Assembly: GCF_034377285.1 (NCBI RefSeq)
Contig: NZ_CP139715.1
Location: forward strand, 2,650,001 to 2,714,000
Length of the DNA stretch: 64,000 nt
Direction: 5' to 3'
From: Thalassobaculum sp. OXR-137
Lineage (GTDB): Bacteria > Pseudomonadota > Alphaproteobacteria > Thalassobaculales > Thalassobaculaceae
Every line of letters begins with the position of its first letter. Positions within the stretch are counted from its first letter, which is position 1. Below, piece after piece: positions 8,397-17,841 of the stretch. The notes beneath the pieces are model-generated. The model ran no database searches, was not told the origin of the DNA, and was given only the letters and a program-made list of their open reading frames with translations. The position numbers were made by a program, and so were the translations under genes.

Positions 8397-10475
8397 TCAG
8401 TCTCCCTCGCGGCGCCAGGCCAGGATCAGCGTACCGAGAACCAGGGCGAGCGCCAGGCCGGCCGGCAGGGCGGGAAGCAGGGTGACGCCGGCCACGACGT
8501 AGTCCCCGTTCTCGCGCAGCCCGATCCAGCCGCGTCCGGCGGCAGTGCGGTCAGGCCCGATCCGCCGCAGGGACGGGGTGCCGGTCTCGGAGATCCAGGT
8601 CACCGACCCGCCCGAGGCTTCGGCCATCGGGCCGAGGCGGGTCTCGGTGGTGGCGACGTCGGCGAACTCGATGGGATTGAGGGCGCCGACCGCGACCAGG
8701 GCATCCTGCTCGCCGTCGACCAGCCGGTAGAGACCTGGCCGCTCGACCTCAAGCGTGCCACGGGCCCGGCCCGGCTGGGTCATCTCCAGCTCGACCTGAA
8801 TGTCGGTGCCGTCCGGACCGGTCACCCGGACCGGGGGCACCGTATCGCTGAGGGTGCGGCGCTCGATCTCGATGACCCGGCCTCGGGCCGTCGCCCGCAG
8901 GTCGTCCTCCTCGAGATCGGGCTCTTCCATCAGCCAATGGGCGGTGCGGCGCAGGACCTCCGCCTGGGGGCCGCCGCCCTCGAAGCCGCGGCTCCACAGC
9001 CAGATCTGGTCGGACAGCAGATGGGCCACCCGGCCCTCTCCGACCCGGTCGAGCACCAGCAGCGGCCGCCCGTCGACGCCGCTCATGACGGCGTTGCCGT
9101 TGGTCCCCTGGCCGTCGATCTGCCGGAACCAGCGGCCCCAGAGCGGCTCGGTCGTCGCTCCGGAATTGGCCCCGGCGAGGGCGCTGGTGACCGGGTGGCG
9201 CTGCCCGATATCGGTGACCCGCGGTTTGAAGCCCTGCTCGATCACCCCGCCGGTCGGGTTCACCGGCAGCACCTCGCCGAGCGGCGTGCGGGCCAGGCTC
9301 AGGCGGCCGGCGAAGGTCGGTCCCGACGCTTCCAGCAGCGCCCCGCCGTCGCGCACATAATCGGCGATGTTCTTCAGGTACAGCCGCGGCAGCACGCCCC
9401 GGCGGCGGTACCGGTCGAAGATGATCAGGTCGAATTCGTTCAGCTTCAGCTCGAACAGCTCGCGGAACGGGAAGGCGATCAGCGACAGCTCGCGGATCGG
9501 CGTGCCGTCCTGCTTCTCCGGCGGCCGCAGGATGGTGAAGTGGACGAGGTCGACCGAGGGGTCGGATTTCAGGATGTCGCGCCAGGTCCGCTCGCCCGCA
9601 TGGGGCGCGCCGGAGACCAGCAGAACCCGCAGCCGGTCGCGCACGCCGCCGACGCCGACCACGGCTCGGTTGTTCTCCAGGGTGAGCTCGGCCGGGCCGG
9701 GTTCGACGGACAGTTCCACCACCGTCTGGCCGGCATGGTCGATCGGCAGCTCGATCTCGTGACGGGTATTGGCCGGAATCGGCACGGCCGGACCCGGCTC
9801 GCCGTCGATCGACACCTGGACCGCCACCGGTTCGCCCTGGGGCGTGGCCGGGTCGACCACCTCGACGGTCAGGGTGACCGACTTGCCGACCATGCCGAAG
9901 CTCGGGGCCTGGACCACCCGGAGGCGCCGGTCCTGCTCACCCTGGTCGCCCGTCAGCAGCACATGCAGCGGCGCATCGGTCAGGCCGGACAGCCGGTCCG
10001 CGTCGTGTACCTGACCGTCGGTGACGGCGATGACGCCGGCGACCCGTCCGTCGGGCACGTCGCTCAGGGCCTCGCGCACGGCGGTGCCGAGGCGGGTGCC
10101 CTCCGACGCCTCGCCGATCCCGCCGTCGCGCACGGTGACCTGCTTGACCCGCAGCCCCGGCAGCCGGGCGAGCCGTTCCTCCAGGGCGCGGACGGCCTCG
10201 TCGGTGCGGTCGGTTCGCTCGCCGATCGACTGGCTCGTGGTGCGGTCGACGGCGACGACGACCACGTCCTCGCGCGGCTCGCGCCGTTCGGCGATCAGGG
10301 TCGGGTTCGCCAGGGCCAGGGTCAGCGCGGCCAGCGCCAGCGTCCGCCACGCGATCCCGGTCGCCGCGCGCAACCAGCCCACGGCCAGCACCAGCAGGGC
10401 CAGGACGCCGAGGGCGATCACCAGCGCCCAGGGCACCAGCGGCGCGAAACTGACGGAGAGCGAGTCGGCGATCAT
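8397..10475 (-). CDS. Membrane protein with VWA-like and glutamine-amidotransferase-like domains
   Basis: This 692-residue protein is the last gene of a MoxR-type operon. The N-terminus has two membrane helices (VPWALVIALGVLALLVLAVGWL and WRTLALAALTLALA). Next comes a von Willebrand-like region, DVVVVAVDRTTSQS with GRVAGVIAVTDGQVHDAD. A domain resembling class I glutamine amidotransferases follows, with RVLLVSGAPHAGERTW, EFDLIIFDRY and YLKNIADYVRDGGALLEASG. A C-terminal helix, LLPALPAGLALALVLGTLILAW, anchors the tail. The bulk is probably periplasmic. It lies 10 bases after the DUF4159 gene. Such clusters are linked to envelope stress or metalloprotein maturation, but the role of this member is not established. 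Confidence 0.8.
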   Translation of the reverse strand: MIADSLSVSFAPLVPWALVIALGVLALLVLAVGWLRAATGIAWRTLALAALTLALANPTLIAERREPREDVVVVAVDRTTSQSIGERTDRTDEAVRALEERLARLPGLRVKQVTVRDGGIGEASEGTRLGTAVREALSDVPDGRVAGVIAVTDGQVHDADRLSGLTDAPLHVLLTGDQGEQDRRLRVVQAPSFGMVGKSVTLTVEVVDPATPQGEPVAVQVSIDGEPGPAVPIPANTRHEIELPIDHAGQTVVELSVEPGPAELTLENNRAVVGVGGVRDRLRVLLVSGAPHAGERTWRDILKSDPSVDLVHFTILRPPEKQDGTPIRELSLIAFPFRELFELKLNEFDLIIFDRYRRRGVLPRLYLKNIADYVRDGGALLEASGPTFAGRLSLARTPLGEVLPVNPTGGVIEQGFKPRVTDIGQRHPVTSALAGANSGATTEPLWGRWFRQIDGQGTNGNAVMSGVDGRPLLVLDRVGEGRVAHLLSDQIWLWSRGFEGGGPQAEVLRRTAHWLMEEPDLEEDDLRATARGRVIEIERRTLSDTVPPVRVTGPDGTDIQVELEMTQPGRARGTLEVERPGLYRLVDGEQDALVAVGALNPIEFADVATTETRLGPMAEASGGSVTWISETGTPSLRRIGPDRTAAGRGWIGLRENGDYVVAGVTLLPALPAGLALALVLGTLILAWRREGD

Positions 10476-10485
10476 CGCATGTGCC

Positions 10486-13263
10486 TCACTGTCCCAGCCG
10501 TTCGAGAATGGACGGCACGTGCACCTGGTCGGCCTTGTAGTTGCCGGTCAGGGCGTACATCACGAGGTTGATGCCGAAGCGGGTGGCCATCTCGCGCTGC
10601 AGCTCGCCGCCGGGGACGACGGGGAAGCGCGGGCGCCCCTGCTGATCGCGGGCCCAGGCGCCGGCCCAGTCGTGGCTGCCGACCATCACCGGGGAGACCT
10701 CGGTGTCGGAGGACCGCACCCGCTCGTCCTCCAGCCAGACCGTCCCGCCGGTATAGCGTCCGGGAAACTCCTCCAGCAGGTAGAAGGCCCGCGTCAGCAC
10801 GTGATCCGGGGAGGAGGGGGCCAGCGGCGGAATGTCGAGACTCTGGCTGAGCTGGGCGAGCCGGCGCAGGCCCGATCCGCCGGCGGCGCCCGGGAGCGTC
10901 ACCTCGTACTGGTCGCGGGTGTCGAAGATGATGATGCCGCCGTTGCGCATGTAGTCGTTCACCCGCGCCACCGCCGCGCCGGAGAGTTCGGGCTGTTCCT
11001 TGGAGATCGGCCAATAGAGCAGCGGGAAGAAGGCGAGCTCGTCACGCTCCACGTCGACGCCGAAGGGGGCGGCCGGCTCCACCGCCGTGCGGCGCGTCAG
11101 CTCGTCGCTGAGGCCGGCCAGCCCGTCATAGCTGATGCCGTCGATCCAGGTGTCGCCGGTCAGCACATAGGCGAGCCGCATCTCGGACGCGGCCTGCAGG
11201 GCGAAGGCCTCGGGATCCGCCGGCTGCTGCTGCGCCTGCTGGGCGTTGCCGCCGGTGGGCGTCAGGAGAAGGGCGGCGAGCAGGAGCGCCGCGGCACCGC
11301 GTCCGCCGGCGCCGGTCAGCCGGCCGGTCAGCAGGCCGCGCAGCGCCAGCCCGATCAGCGTGTCGAGGATCGCCAGCAGCAGGGCCAGCGCGAAGGCCCA
11401 GCCCTGGAGTTCGGTATCGCGACCGGCTTCCAGCGGCTGGCGCGCCGCGCCGTCGGGAACGCCGGAGGCAAGCAGCGCGCCGTCGAGGGACGGGCCCAGG
11501 TTCAGGGCCTCGCGGGCGCTGTCGTCGCCGTAGAAGCCCGGCGGATGGCGCGGACCGACGGCCGGCATGCCGAGTTCCGCGCGCGATGCCGTGGCGGGCA
11601 GGGGCTCGGTCCCGGAGACCGGGCCGCCCAAGGTGCCGAACCCGTCGAGCAGGGCGTAGGGCGGCATCGGCCGCTCGCTCGACCCGCCGACACCCTGGCT
11701 CAGCGCCACGATCCGCCGCAGCATGGTCACGAACAGGCCGGACAGGGGCAGGTTGCTCCAATCCGCGTTGGCGGTGGTGTGCATGAGGATCAGCCAGCCG
11801 CCGCCCCGGCGCTCCGCCGTCACCAGCGGCGTGCCGTCCAGCAGCCGCGCCCAGGTCTTCTCCCCCAGGTCGATCGACGGCTCGGCCAGCACCTGGCGCG
11901 AAACCGTGACGTCGTCCGGCACGTCCAGGCCGGCGAAGGGGCTGTCGGCGTCGAACGGGGCGAGGGGCTCCGGCCGCGACCAGGACAGCGCGCCGCCGAG
12001 GGTCCGGTCGCCCCGGCGTACCCGCACCGGCAGCAGCGTGTCGCCGCCCTCGTCGGCGCCGGACGCCGCCAGTCGTTCGCCGGCGAAGCGCAGCACCACG
12101 CCGCCGTCCTCGATGAAGCCTTCCAGTTTTTGGCGCTGCTCGAAGGTCAGCCCGCCGGCATCGGCCAGAACCAGCACGGCGAGGTCGCGTTCCAGCAGCG
12201 TGTTGATGTCGCCGCGCCGGACCTCGGTGAAGGGGTCGAGAGCGCGGTCGAGATAGTACAGATCGTCGAGCAGCGGCTGGGAGCCTTCGAAGTCCCGGGC
12301 CGAGACGAGCCCGACCGGGCGGCGCTTGTAGCGCTCGTCCATCAGGAAGACGGATGCCGCGGTGTTCTCGTCCTCCACTTCCAGGCGGGCGACGTCGTTG
12401 CGCAGTTCGGTGGGCAGTTCCACGGTGACCGTGAGCCGGTCCGCGTCGGGCTCGAAGGTGGCGACCTGCCGCGTCAGCACGCGGCCGTCCTCGGCGATGG
12501 CCCGCACGCCCACCGCGCGATCGCCGATGCCGGTGCCGCGCCGCAGCTCGGCGGTGAGGTCGAGCGCGGCCGGGTCCGGATCGTCGAGCCAGACCGGCCC
12601 GTTATCGGCGCTGTCGATGACCACGACCGGACCGATCGCGGCCAGCCGGTCGCCGAATGTCTCGGATCCGGCCGTGTCGATCGGCTCGCGCAGCCAGACG
12701 ACGGTGGTATCGTCGGCGAGGCGCGCGGCTCCGATGATCTCGCCGACGGCGGCGAGGTTGCGGCCCCAGGGCTTGGGCTGCAGCGCGCCCAGGCTGGACC
12801 GCAGGGCGGCGGGCGGCGACAGGTCCAGCTCGCGCCGCTGGCCCGGCAGCGGGTCGGCGGTGGTCACTAGAGCGACGGCGCGGTTCTCCCGCTCTGCCTG
12901 ATCGAGGATGCGCAGGGCCCGGTCGCGCCGCGCCTCGAAGTCGCGGGCGGAGGACCAGCCGTCGTCGAACACCAGCAGGATTGGCCCGCCGGCCGGCACC
13001 GCCGTCCCGGACGGGATCAGCGGTCGGGCGATCGCCAGGATCACCAGGGCAGCGATCAGCAGGCGCAGCAGCAGCAGCCACCACGGCGTTGAATGCGGTG
13101 TGTCCTCTTCCGGCTTCAGCCCGTCGAGCAGGCGGATCGCCGGAAAGCTGATGCGCTTGGGTGCCGGCGGAATGACCCGCAGCAGCCACCACAGCACGGG
13201 CAGCGCCGCCAGGGCGGCGAGCGCCCAGGGAACGGCGAAGGCGAGGGGGCCGAGGGTCAGCAT
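10486..13263 (-). CDS. BatA N-terminal / DUF4159 membrane protein
   Basis: This 925-residue protein fuses a BatA-type N-terminus to a C-terminal DUF4159. The N-terminus (LAFAVPWALAALAALPVLWWLLRVIPP and the AIRLLDGL segment) carries two membrane helices with a basic cytoplasmic loop, as in Bacteroides aerotolerance proteins. Central beta-rich and VWA-like segments include ILLVFDDGWSSARDFEARRDRAL. Two further hydrophobic segments lie in the middle (FALALLLAILDTLIGLALRG and AAALLLAALLLTP). After them comes DUF4159: LAYVLTGDTWID, FFPLLYWPI, NGGIIIFDTRDQ and VLTRAFYLLEEFPGRYTGG. It is 13 bases downstream of the DUF58 gene and 10 upstream of the last gene, so the operon is tight. Confidence 0.9.
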   Translation of the reverse strand: MLTLGPLAFAVPWALAALAALPVLWWLLRVIPPAPKRISFPAIRLLDGLKPEEDTPHSTPWWLLLLRLLIAALVILAIARPLIPSGTAVPAGGPILLVFDDGWSSARDFEARRDRALRILDQAERENRAVALVTTADPLPGQRRELDLSPPAALRSSLGALQPKPWGRNLAAVGEIIGAARLADDTTVVWLREPIDTAGSETFGDRLAAIGPVVVIDSADNGPVWLDDPDPAALDLTAELRRGTGIGDRAVGVRAIAEDGRVLTRQVATFEPDADRLTVTVELPTELRNDVARLEVEDENTAASVFLMDERYKRRPVGLVSARDFEGSQPLLDDLYYLDRALDPFTEVRRGDINTLLERDLAVLVLADAGGLTFEQRQKLEGFIEDGGVVLRFAGERLAASGADEGGDTLLPVRVRRGDRTLGGALSWSRPEPLAPFDADSPFAGLDVPDDVTVSRQVLAEPSIDLGEKTWARLLDGTPLVTAERRGGGWLILMHTTANADWSNLPLSGLFVTMLRRIVALSQGVGGSSERPMPPYALLDGFGTLGGPVSGTEPLPATASRAELGMPAVGPRHPPGFYGDDSAREALNLGPSLDGALLASGVPDGAARQPLEAGRDTELQGWAFALALLLAILDTLIGLALRGLLTGRLTGAGGRGAAALLLAALLLTPTGGNAQQAQQQPADPEAFALQAASEMRLAYVLTGDTWIDGISYDGLAGLSDELTRRTAVEPAAPFGVDVERDELAFFPLLYWPISKEQPELSGAAVARVNDYMRNGGIIIFDTRDQYEVTLPGAAGGSGLRRLAQLSQSLDIPPLAPSSPDHVLTRAFYLLEEFPGRYTGGTVWLEDERVRSSDTEVSPVMVGSHDWAGAWARDQQGRPRFPVVPGGELQREMATRFGINLVMYALTGNYKADQVHVPSILERLGQ

Positions 13264-13276
13264 GGCGGTGCGCCCC

Positions 13277-14134
13277 TCAATCCGGCCGTTGGGAGATCAC
13301 GGCGTAGAGGGCGAGCAGCGCCGCCTCCGCCGGTCGGTCGGTCGTGTGATGGGCGAAGCTCCAGCCGGCCCGTCGGGCGATCTCGGCCAGGCCTGCGCGG
13401 TGGGCGGCGAAGCGGCCGGCATAGTCGTCGGCCACCCGTTCGGCGCGCCCGAGCAGCAGCGGCAGTTCCTGTTCCAGGCCCTCGAAGCGGACCCGTCCCC
13501 GAAACGGAAAGCTCTCCTCCGCCGGATCGGTGACCTGCAGCAGATGGCCGCGAACCCCTTCGGAGGACCAGCGCCGGACCAGCGCGTCGACCTCGCTCAG
13601 CGGATCGAACAGGTCGCCGATCAGGACGGCGGTGCCGTGGCGCGGCAGCGGCTCGTAGATCGGCAGGGATCCGGCCGCGTCGGAGGTCATCGACAGCAGG
13701 GCGGCAAGCGGCTCCAGCGCCGGCCGGCCGGTGCGCGGCGGCACTTGCTCGCCCAGCAGCCCGACCCGCTCGCCCGCCTCGATCAGCAGGACGCCCAGCG
13801 CCATGGTGAGCAGTTCCGCCCGCTCGCGCTTCTCCGGCAGGTTGCGGCCGGAGCGCCAGCGCATGGAGGGGGAGGCGTCGCGCCACAGATGCACGGTCTG
13901 CGCCGTGGCCTGCTCGCGTTCGCGCACGAAGGTGGTCTGCCCCATGGCCGAGCGGCGCCAGTCGATGCTGCGCACCGCGTCGAAGGCCTGATACGGCCTG
14001 AACTGCCAGAAATCGTCGCCGAGCCCGGCCCGGCGGCGGCCATGGGCACCCGGTGCCACGGTATGGGCCACGCGCTGCGCCGCCACCAGAAGCGGGGGCA
14101 GGGTCGCGGCGAGGTCCTGGGCCTGTTGGCGCAT
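13277..14134 (-). CDS. DUF58 domain protein (MoxR partner)
   Basis: This 285-residue DUF58 protein is the standard companion of MoxR AAA+ ATPases. The diagnostic motif is degenerate but recognisable: GDDFWQFRPYQAFDAVRSIDWRRSA at about residues 40-63, corresponding to the usual E-F-x-x-L-R-x-Y...R-x-I-D-W. The VWA-like core includes AVLIGDLFDPLSEVDALVRRWSSEGVRGHLLQVTDP, and the C-terminus ends with RRAGWSFAHHTTDRPAEAALLALYAVI. It lacks the paired N-terminal membrane helices that many DUF58 proteins carry, so it is probably cytoplasmic or peripheral. It lies 10 bases after moxR and 13 bases before the BatA/DUF4159 gene. Confidence 0.92.
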   Translation of the reverse strand: MRQQAQDLAATLPPLLVAAQRVAHTVAPGAHGRRRAGLGDDFWQFRPYQAFDAVRSIDWRRSAMGQTTFVREREQATAQTVHLWRDASPSMRWRSGRNLPEKRERAELLTMALGVLLIEAGERVGLLGEQVPPRTGRPALEPLAALLSMTSDAAGSLPIYEPLPRHGTAVLIGDLFDPLSEVDALVRRWSSEGVRGHLLQVTDPAEESFPFRGRVRFEGLEQELPLLLGRAERVADDYAGRFAAHRAGLAEIARRAGWSFAHHTTDRPAEAALLALYAVISQRPD

Positions 14135-14144
14135 CAGGGCTCCA

Positions 14145-15173
14145 TCACCGGTACGGGGCGCAGAGACTGTCGATCACCGAGTCCAGCGATACGCCCTCGG
14201 CCCGGGCGGCGAAGTTCAGCGCCATGCGGTGGCGCAGCACCGGATAGGCGAGCTCCAGCACGTCGTCGATCGACGGAGCGAGCCGGCCGTCCAGCACCGC
14301 CCGCGCCCGGATCGCCAGCATCAGCGCCTGGCTGGCGCGGGGGCCGGGACCCCAAGAGACGTGGCGGCGGACCGCGTCGATCTCGCTGCTTTCCGGCCGG
14401 CCGGAGCGCACGATCCCGAGGATCGCCTCGACCAGCGTCTCGCCGACCGGGAGGTAGCGCAGCAGCTTCTGCGCGCGCAGCAGATCGTCCGCGCTCAGCA
14501 CTTTCTTCGCCTTCTCCTCGTCGGCGCCGGTGGTCGCCAGCAGCATGGCCCGCTCCGCATCGACGTCGGGGTAGCCGACGCTGACCTGCAGCAGAAACCG
14601 GTCGAGTTGGGCTTCCGGCAGGGGGTATGTGCCTTCCTGCTCCAGCGGGTTCTGGGTGGCCAGCACGTGGAACGGTGCCGGCAGCGCATGGGTGTGGCCG
14701 GCCACGGAGATGCTGTGCTCCTGCATGGCCTGCAACAGCGCCGACTGGGTGCGCGGGCTGGCGCGGTTGATCTCGTCGGCCATGAGCAACTGGGCGAAGA
14801 CCGGGCCCTGGACAAAGCGGAAGCTGCGCCTGCCGTCGGAATCCTCGTCCAGGATCTCCGAGCCGAGAATGTCGGCAGGCATCAGGTCCGGCGTACACTG
14901 AATGCGCTTGTCGTCGAGGCCGAGAATGGTGCCGAGGGTTTCCACCAGGCGGGTCTTGGCCAGGCCGGGCACGCCGATCAGCAGCGCGTGGCCGCCGGCC
15001 AGCACGGTGACCAGGGTCTGATCGACCACCTCCTGCTGGCCGAAGATGACTTTCGCCACCCCGCTGCGCACGGTGGTGAGCGTCTCGGCCAGGGTTTCGA
15101 TCTCCCGGATGAAGGCATCGCCGTCCTTCGGAATACCGGCCGTTCGGGGGTCAAGGGTGGTGGTATCGCTCAT
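14145..15173 (-). CDS. MoxR family AAA+ ATPase
   Basis: This 342-residue MoxR-class AAA+ ATPase is the first gene of the operon and probably a chaperone-like remodeller acting with the downstream VWA-type proteins. It shows the IFGQQEVVDQTLVTVLAGGHALLIG entry, Walker A GVPGLAKT, Walker B LLMADEINRASPRTQSALLQAMQE, sensor 1 VLATQNPLEQEGTYPLPEAQLDRFL and the C-terminal lid segment SWGPGPRASQALMLAIRARAVLDGR. The start MSDTTTLDPRTAG at 15173 is divergent from the DUF1285 gene, with about 118 bases between them holding both promoters. Function beyond the family level is not visible. Confidence 0.95.
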   Translation of the reverse strand: MSDTTTLDPRTAGIPKDGDAFIREIETLAETLTTVRSGVAKVIFGQQEVVDQTLVTVLAGGHALLIGVPGLAKTRLVETLGTILGLDDKRIQCTPDLMPADILGSEILDEDSDGRRSFRFVQGPVFAQLLMADEINRASPRTQSALLQAMQEHSISVAGHTHALPAPFHVLATQNPLEQEGTYPLPEAQLDRFLLQVSVGYPDVDAERAMLLATTGADEEKAKKVLSADDLLRAQKLLRYLPVGETLVEAILGIVRSGRPESSEIDAVRRHVSWGPGPRASQALMLAIRARAVLDGRLAPSIDDVLELAYPVLRHRMALNFAARAEGVSLDSVIDSLCAPYR

Positions 15174-15291
15174 CGCGGCTATATTTCCTTTACAGGGGCG
15201 CGGCTTCCGATCGCGTCCGACCAGACCCGGGTTGCACCGTCAGGAAGATCGTCGACGAACGCGGCCGGGTCGATGCACGCCAGAAGCGGAC

Positions 15292-15906
15292 ATGAGAGAC
15301 ATGGGGCAAGACAGCGTTCGGTCCATCCATGATATTGAGCGTAGCGTGACAGAGGCTGCGCACAAGGGGCCAACCGAGCAATACAACGAAACGTGTAGCG
15401 CCGAGGACACGGTCGCCGACACACCACGCGAGTTCGGGCTGCGCATCGGCCGTGACGGCACTTGGTACTATCTGGAGTCGCCGATTCACCGCCTGCCTCT
15501 CGTCAAACTGTTCTCCACGGTCCTGCGCCGGGACGACGAGGGCCGGTTCTGGCTCGTCACGCCGGTCGAACGCGGGATCATCCATGTGGACGACGCCCCG
15601 TTCGTCGCCGTCGATGTCGACCTGGAAGCCCCGGACGACAGCGCCGGACCCGACGCGACCCTGACTTTCCGCACCAATCTTGACGAAACCGTGGTCGCCG
15701 GACCCGATCATCCGATTCGCATCGATATCGACCGGGAAACCGGCGAGCCCGCCCCCTACGTGACGGTGCGCGACCGGCTCGAAGCACTGATCAACCGGGC
15801 GACCTTCTACCGGCTGGCGGAGATGGCGGTCGAGAGCCCGGACGGCACCGGTGTTCTGGGTGTATGGAGTGGCGGGACGTTCTTTCCTCTGGGCAGGGCC
15901 GAGTGA
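15292..15906 (+). CDS. DUF1285 domain protein
   Basis: This 204-residue cytoplasmic DUF1285 protein has the family core beginning FGLRIGRDGTWYYLESPIHRLPLVKLFSTVLRRDDEGRFWLVTPVERGIIHVDDAPFVAVDV in outline. It ends with PYVTVRDRLEALINRATFYRLAEMAV and GTGVLGVWSGGTFFPLG. The known fold is a two-domain beta structure and the biochemical role is unknown. The start at 15292 (MRDMGQDS) follows AGAAG; an in-frame ATG at 15301 is a possible alternative, and the longer frame to 15046 overlaps moxR and is rejected. Its stop overlaps the start of the Nudix gene, so the two are probably translationally coupled. Confidence 0.88.
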   Translation: MRDMGQDSVRSIHDIERSVTEAAHKGPTEQYNETCSAEDTVADTPREFGLRIGRDGTWYYLESPIHRLPLVKLFSTVLRRDDEGRFWLVTPVERGIIHVDDAPFVAVDVDLEAPDDSAGPDATLTFRTNLDETVVAGPDHPIRIDIDRETGEPAPYVTVRDRLEALINRATFYRLAEMAVESPDGTGVLGVWSGGTFFPLGRAE

Positions 15907-16577
15907 GCGACGCAGCGCAATTGCAGATACCGGACAGTCACGAGGATTTCCGACAGCGGTTCCTCGGCGCGACGAAGGGCCGGCTGACCGGTGGCCTGCC
16001 CCACGCCGTGTCGCCCGTTGTCCATTACCGCGGCGACCACGATCTCAATCCCGGCATGGAAGTGCCGGCCGATCCGCGCGAGGCGGCGGTCCTGGTGCCG
16101 GTGGTGCAGCGCGACGGCCATCTGACGATCCTGCTCACCCGCCGCTCCGACGACCTGCCCGTGCATAAGGGGCAGATCAGTTTTCCCGGCGGCCGGGTCG
16201 ACGACGGCGATGCGAGCCATATCGATACCGCCCTGCGCGAAAGCGAGGAGGAGATCGGCCTCGACCGCCGCCAGGTCGAGATCGTCGGCCGGCTGGACAC
16301 CTACGTGACCCGGACCGGCTACTCGGTGACCCCGATCATCGGGTTCCTGAAGCCGCCGCTGGAGCTGACCGCCTGTCCGGTCGAGGTGGCGGAGATCTTC
16401 GAGGTGCCGCTGTCCTTCCTGCTCGACCGCGCCAACCAGGAGCGGCACAGCCGGACCTGGCAGGGGACCACCCGGCATTTCTTCGTGCTGCCCTATGAGC
16501 ATTACTACATCTGGGGGGCCACGGCCGGCATGCTGGTGAACCTCTCCGACGTCATGCACGCCGCCCTGGAGCGCTGA
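15903..16577 (+). CDS. Nudix hydrolase, probable CoA pyrophosphatase
   Basis: This 224-residue Nudix enzyme is likely to cleave CoA and its derivatives to 3',5'-ADP and phosphopantetheine. The UPF0035-type signature LLTRRSDDLPVHKGQISFPGG runs directly into the Nudix box, residues 97-120. The key residues are Gly97, Arg112-Glu113, and Glu116-Glu117; the first acidic position is Asp rather than Glu. The chosen start is GTG at 15903, which overlaps the DUF1285 stop in a GTGA arrangement. An ATG at 15864 would add 13 residues and overlap more. The gene is followed 24 bases later by the CCA-adding enzyme gene, an order common in alphaproteobacteria. Confidence 0.9.
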   Translation: MSDAAQLQIPDSHEDFRQRFLGATKGRLTGGLPHAVSPVVHYRGDHDLNPGMEVPADPREAAVLVPVVQRDGHLTILLTRRSDDLPVHKGQISFPGGRVDDGDASHIDTALRESEEEIGLDRRQVEIVGRLDTYVTRTGYSVTPIIGFLKPPLELTACPVEVAEIFEVPLSFLLDRANQERHSRTWQGTTRHFFVLPYEHYYIWGATAGMLVNLSDVMHAALER

Positions 16578-16601
16578 GCGCAAATTTATGAGACCGGGCC
16601 C

Positions 16602-17837
16602 ATGAAACCGGCCGAGACCATCGCCGTCGCCGAGTGGATGCGTCATCCGGCGGCCACCGCCGTGCTGTCCGTGCTCGCGGCCGGGGGGCATCGCGGGCGC
16701 TTCGTCGGCGGGGCGGTGCGCAACCACGTGCTGGGGCTGCCGGTCACCGATTTCGACATCGCCACCGACGCGCTGCCCCAGCGCACCCTCGACCTCTGTG
16801 CCGACGCCGGCCTGAAGGGGATCCCCACGGGCATCGAGCACGGCACGGTCACCGTGGTGGTCGAGCGCGAGCCGGTGGAGGTCACCACGCTGCGCCGGGA
16901 CGTGGAGACCGACGGCCGTCGGGCGGTGGTCGCTTTTACCGACGACTGGGCGCAGGACGCGGCCCGACGCGACTTCACCCTGAACGCCCTCTATCTGGAC
17001 AGCGACGGCACGCTGTACGACCCGACCGGCTGCGGCATCGCCGACGCCCGGGCGCGGCGGATCCGCTTCGTCGGCGAGCCGGAGACCCGGATCCGCGAAG
17101 ACGTGCTGCGGATCCTGCGCTTCTTCCGCTTCCATGCCGCCTATGGCCGCGACGGGCTGGATGCCGACGGTCTCGCCGCCTGCACGGCCCTGGCGCCGCG
17201 CATGGCGCGGCTGTCGGGCGAGCGGATCTGGAAGGAACTGTCCCGCCTGCTGATCGCCCCCGGGGCCTGCGACGTGCTCGTCACCATGGCCGAGGCGGGG
17301 GTGGCCCGACACCTGTGGGACGGGCCGGTCGATGCCGGCCGGGCGGTGGCGCTGATCGGGCTGGAGGGACGCCTTGGGCTTACGCCGGACCCGCTGCGCC
17401 GGCTGGCGGCCCTGGTGGCCGGACCGGAGGCCGCCGAACCGGTGGCGGACCGCCTGAAATTGTCGAATGCGGAAGGTCGGCGGCTCACCGCCGCCCTGTC
17501 CACGCCGGGCGATGCGCCGTCGGATGCGCCGGGGCGCCGGTCGGCGGTCTATCGCCTGGGGACCGAGGCCTTCACCGATGCCCGATTGCTGCGCGCGGCC
17601 GAAACCGGCGAGGATGTGGCCGAGGATCTTACTGCGGATCTCGACACGGCCCGGACCTGGACCCGACCCGTCTTCCCGCTGGGGGGCGGCGACGTGACCG
17701 GTCTCGGCATTCCGCCCGGGCCGCGTGTCGGGGAGTTGCTGCGCCGGGTGGAGGCGTGGTGGATCGCCGGGGACTTCGCCGCCGATGCGGAGGCCTGCCG
17801 GTCTGAATTGCGCCGTCTGGCGTCACAGGGAGGATAA
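16602..17837 (+). CDS. cca: CCA tRNA nucleotidyltransferase / poly(A) polymerase family
   Basis: This 411-residue class II nucleotidyltransferase adds or repairs the 3'-CCA of tRNAs. The head domain contains GRFVGGAVRNHVLGLPVTDFDIATDA, with the catalytic Asp50-x-Asp52 pair. It continues with HGTVTVVVEREPVEVTTLRRD, and the RRDFTLNALYLD and DPTGCGIADARARRIRFVGEPETRIREDVLRILRFFRFHA blocks typical of the family. The C-terminal helical tRNA-binding part is less conserved. The product is active in the cytoplasm. It is spaced 4 bases from the following hydratase gene, which has its own strong ribosome site. A pure poly(A) polymerase role cannot be excluded, but the alphaproteobacterial context favours CCA addition. 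Confidence 0.93.
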   Translation: MKPAETIAVAEWMRHPAATAVLSVLAAGGHRGRFVGGAVRNHVLGLPVTDFDIATDALPQRTLDLCADAGLKGIPTGIEHGTVTVVVEREPVEVTTLRRDVETDGRRAVVAFTDDWAQDAARRDFTLNALYLDSDGTLYDPTGCGIADARARRIRFVGEPETRIREDVLRILRFFRFHAAYGRDGLDADGLAACTALAPRMARLSGERIWKELSRLLIAPGACDVLVTMAEAGVARHLWDGPVDAGRAVALIGLEGRLGLTPDPLRRLAALVAGPEAAEPVADRLKLSNAEGRRLTAALSTPGDAPSDAPGRRSAVYRLGTEAFTDARLLRAAETGEDVAEDLTADLDTARTWTRPVFPLGGGDVTGLGIPPGPRVGELLRRVEAWWIAGDFAADAEACRSELRRLASQGG

Positions 17838-17841
17838 CAGA

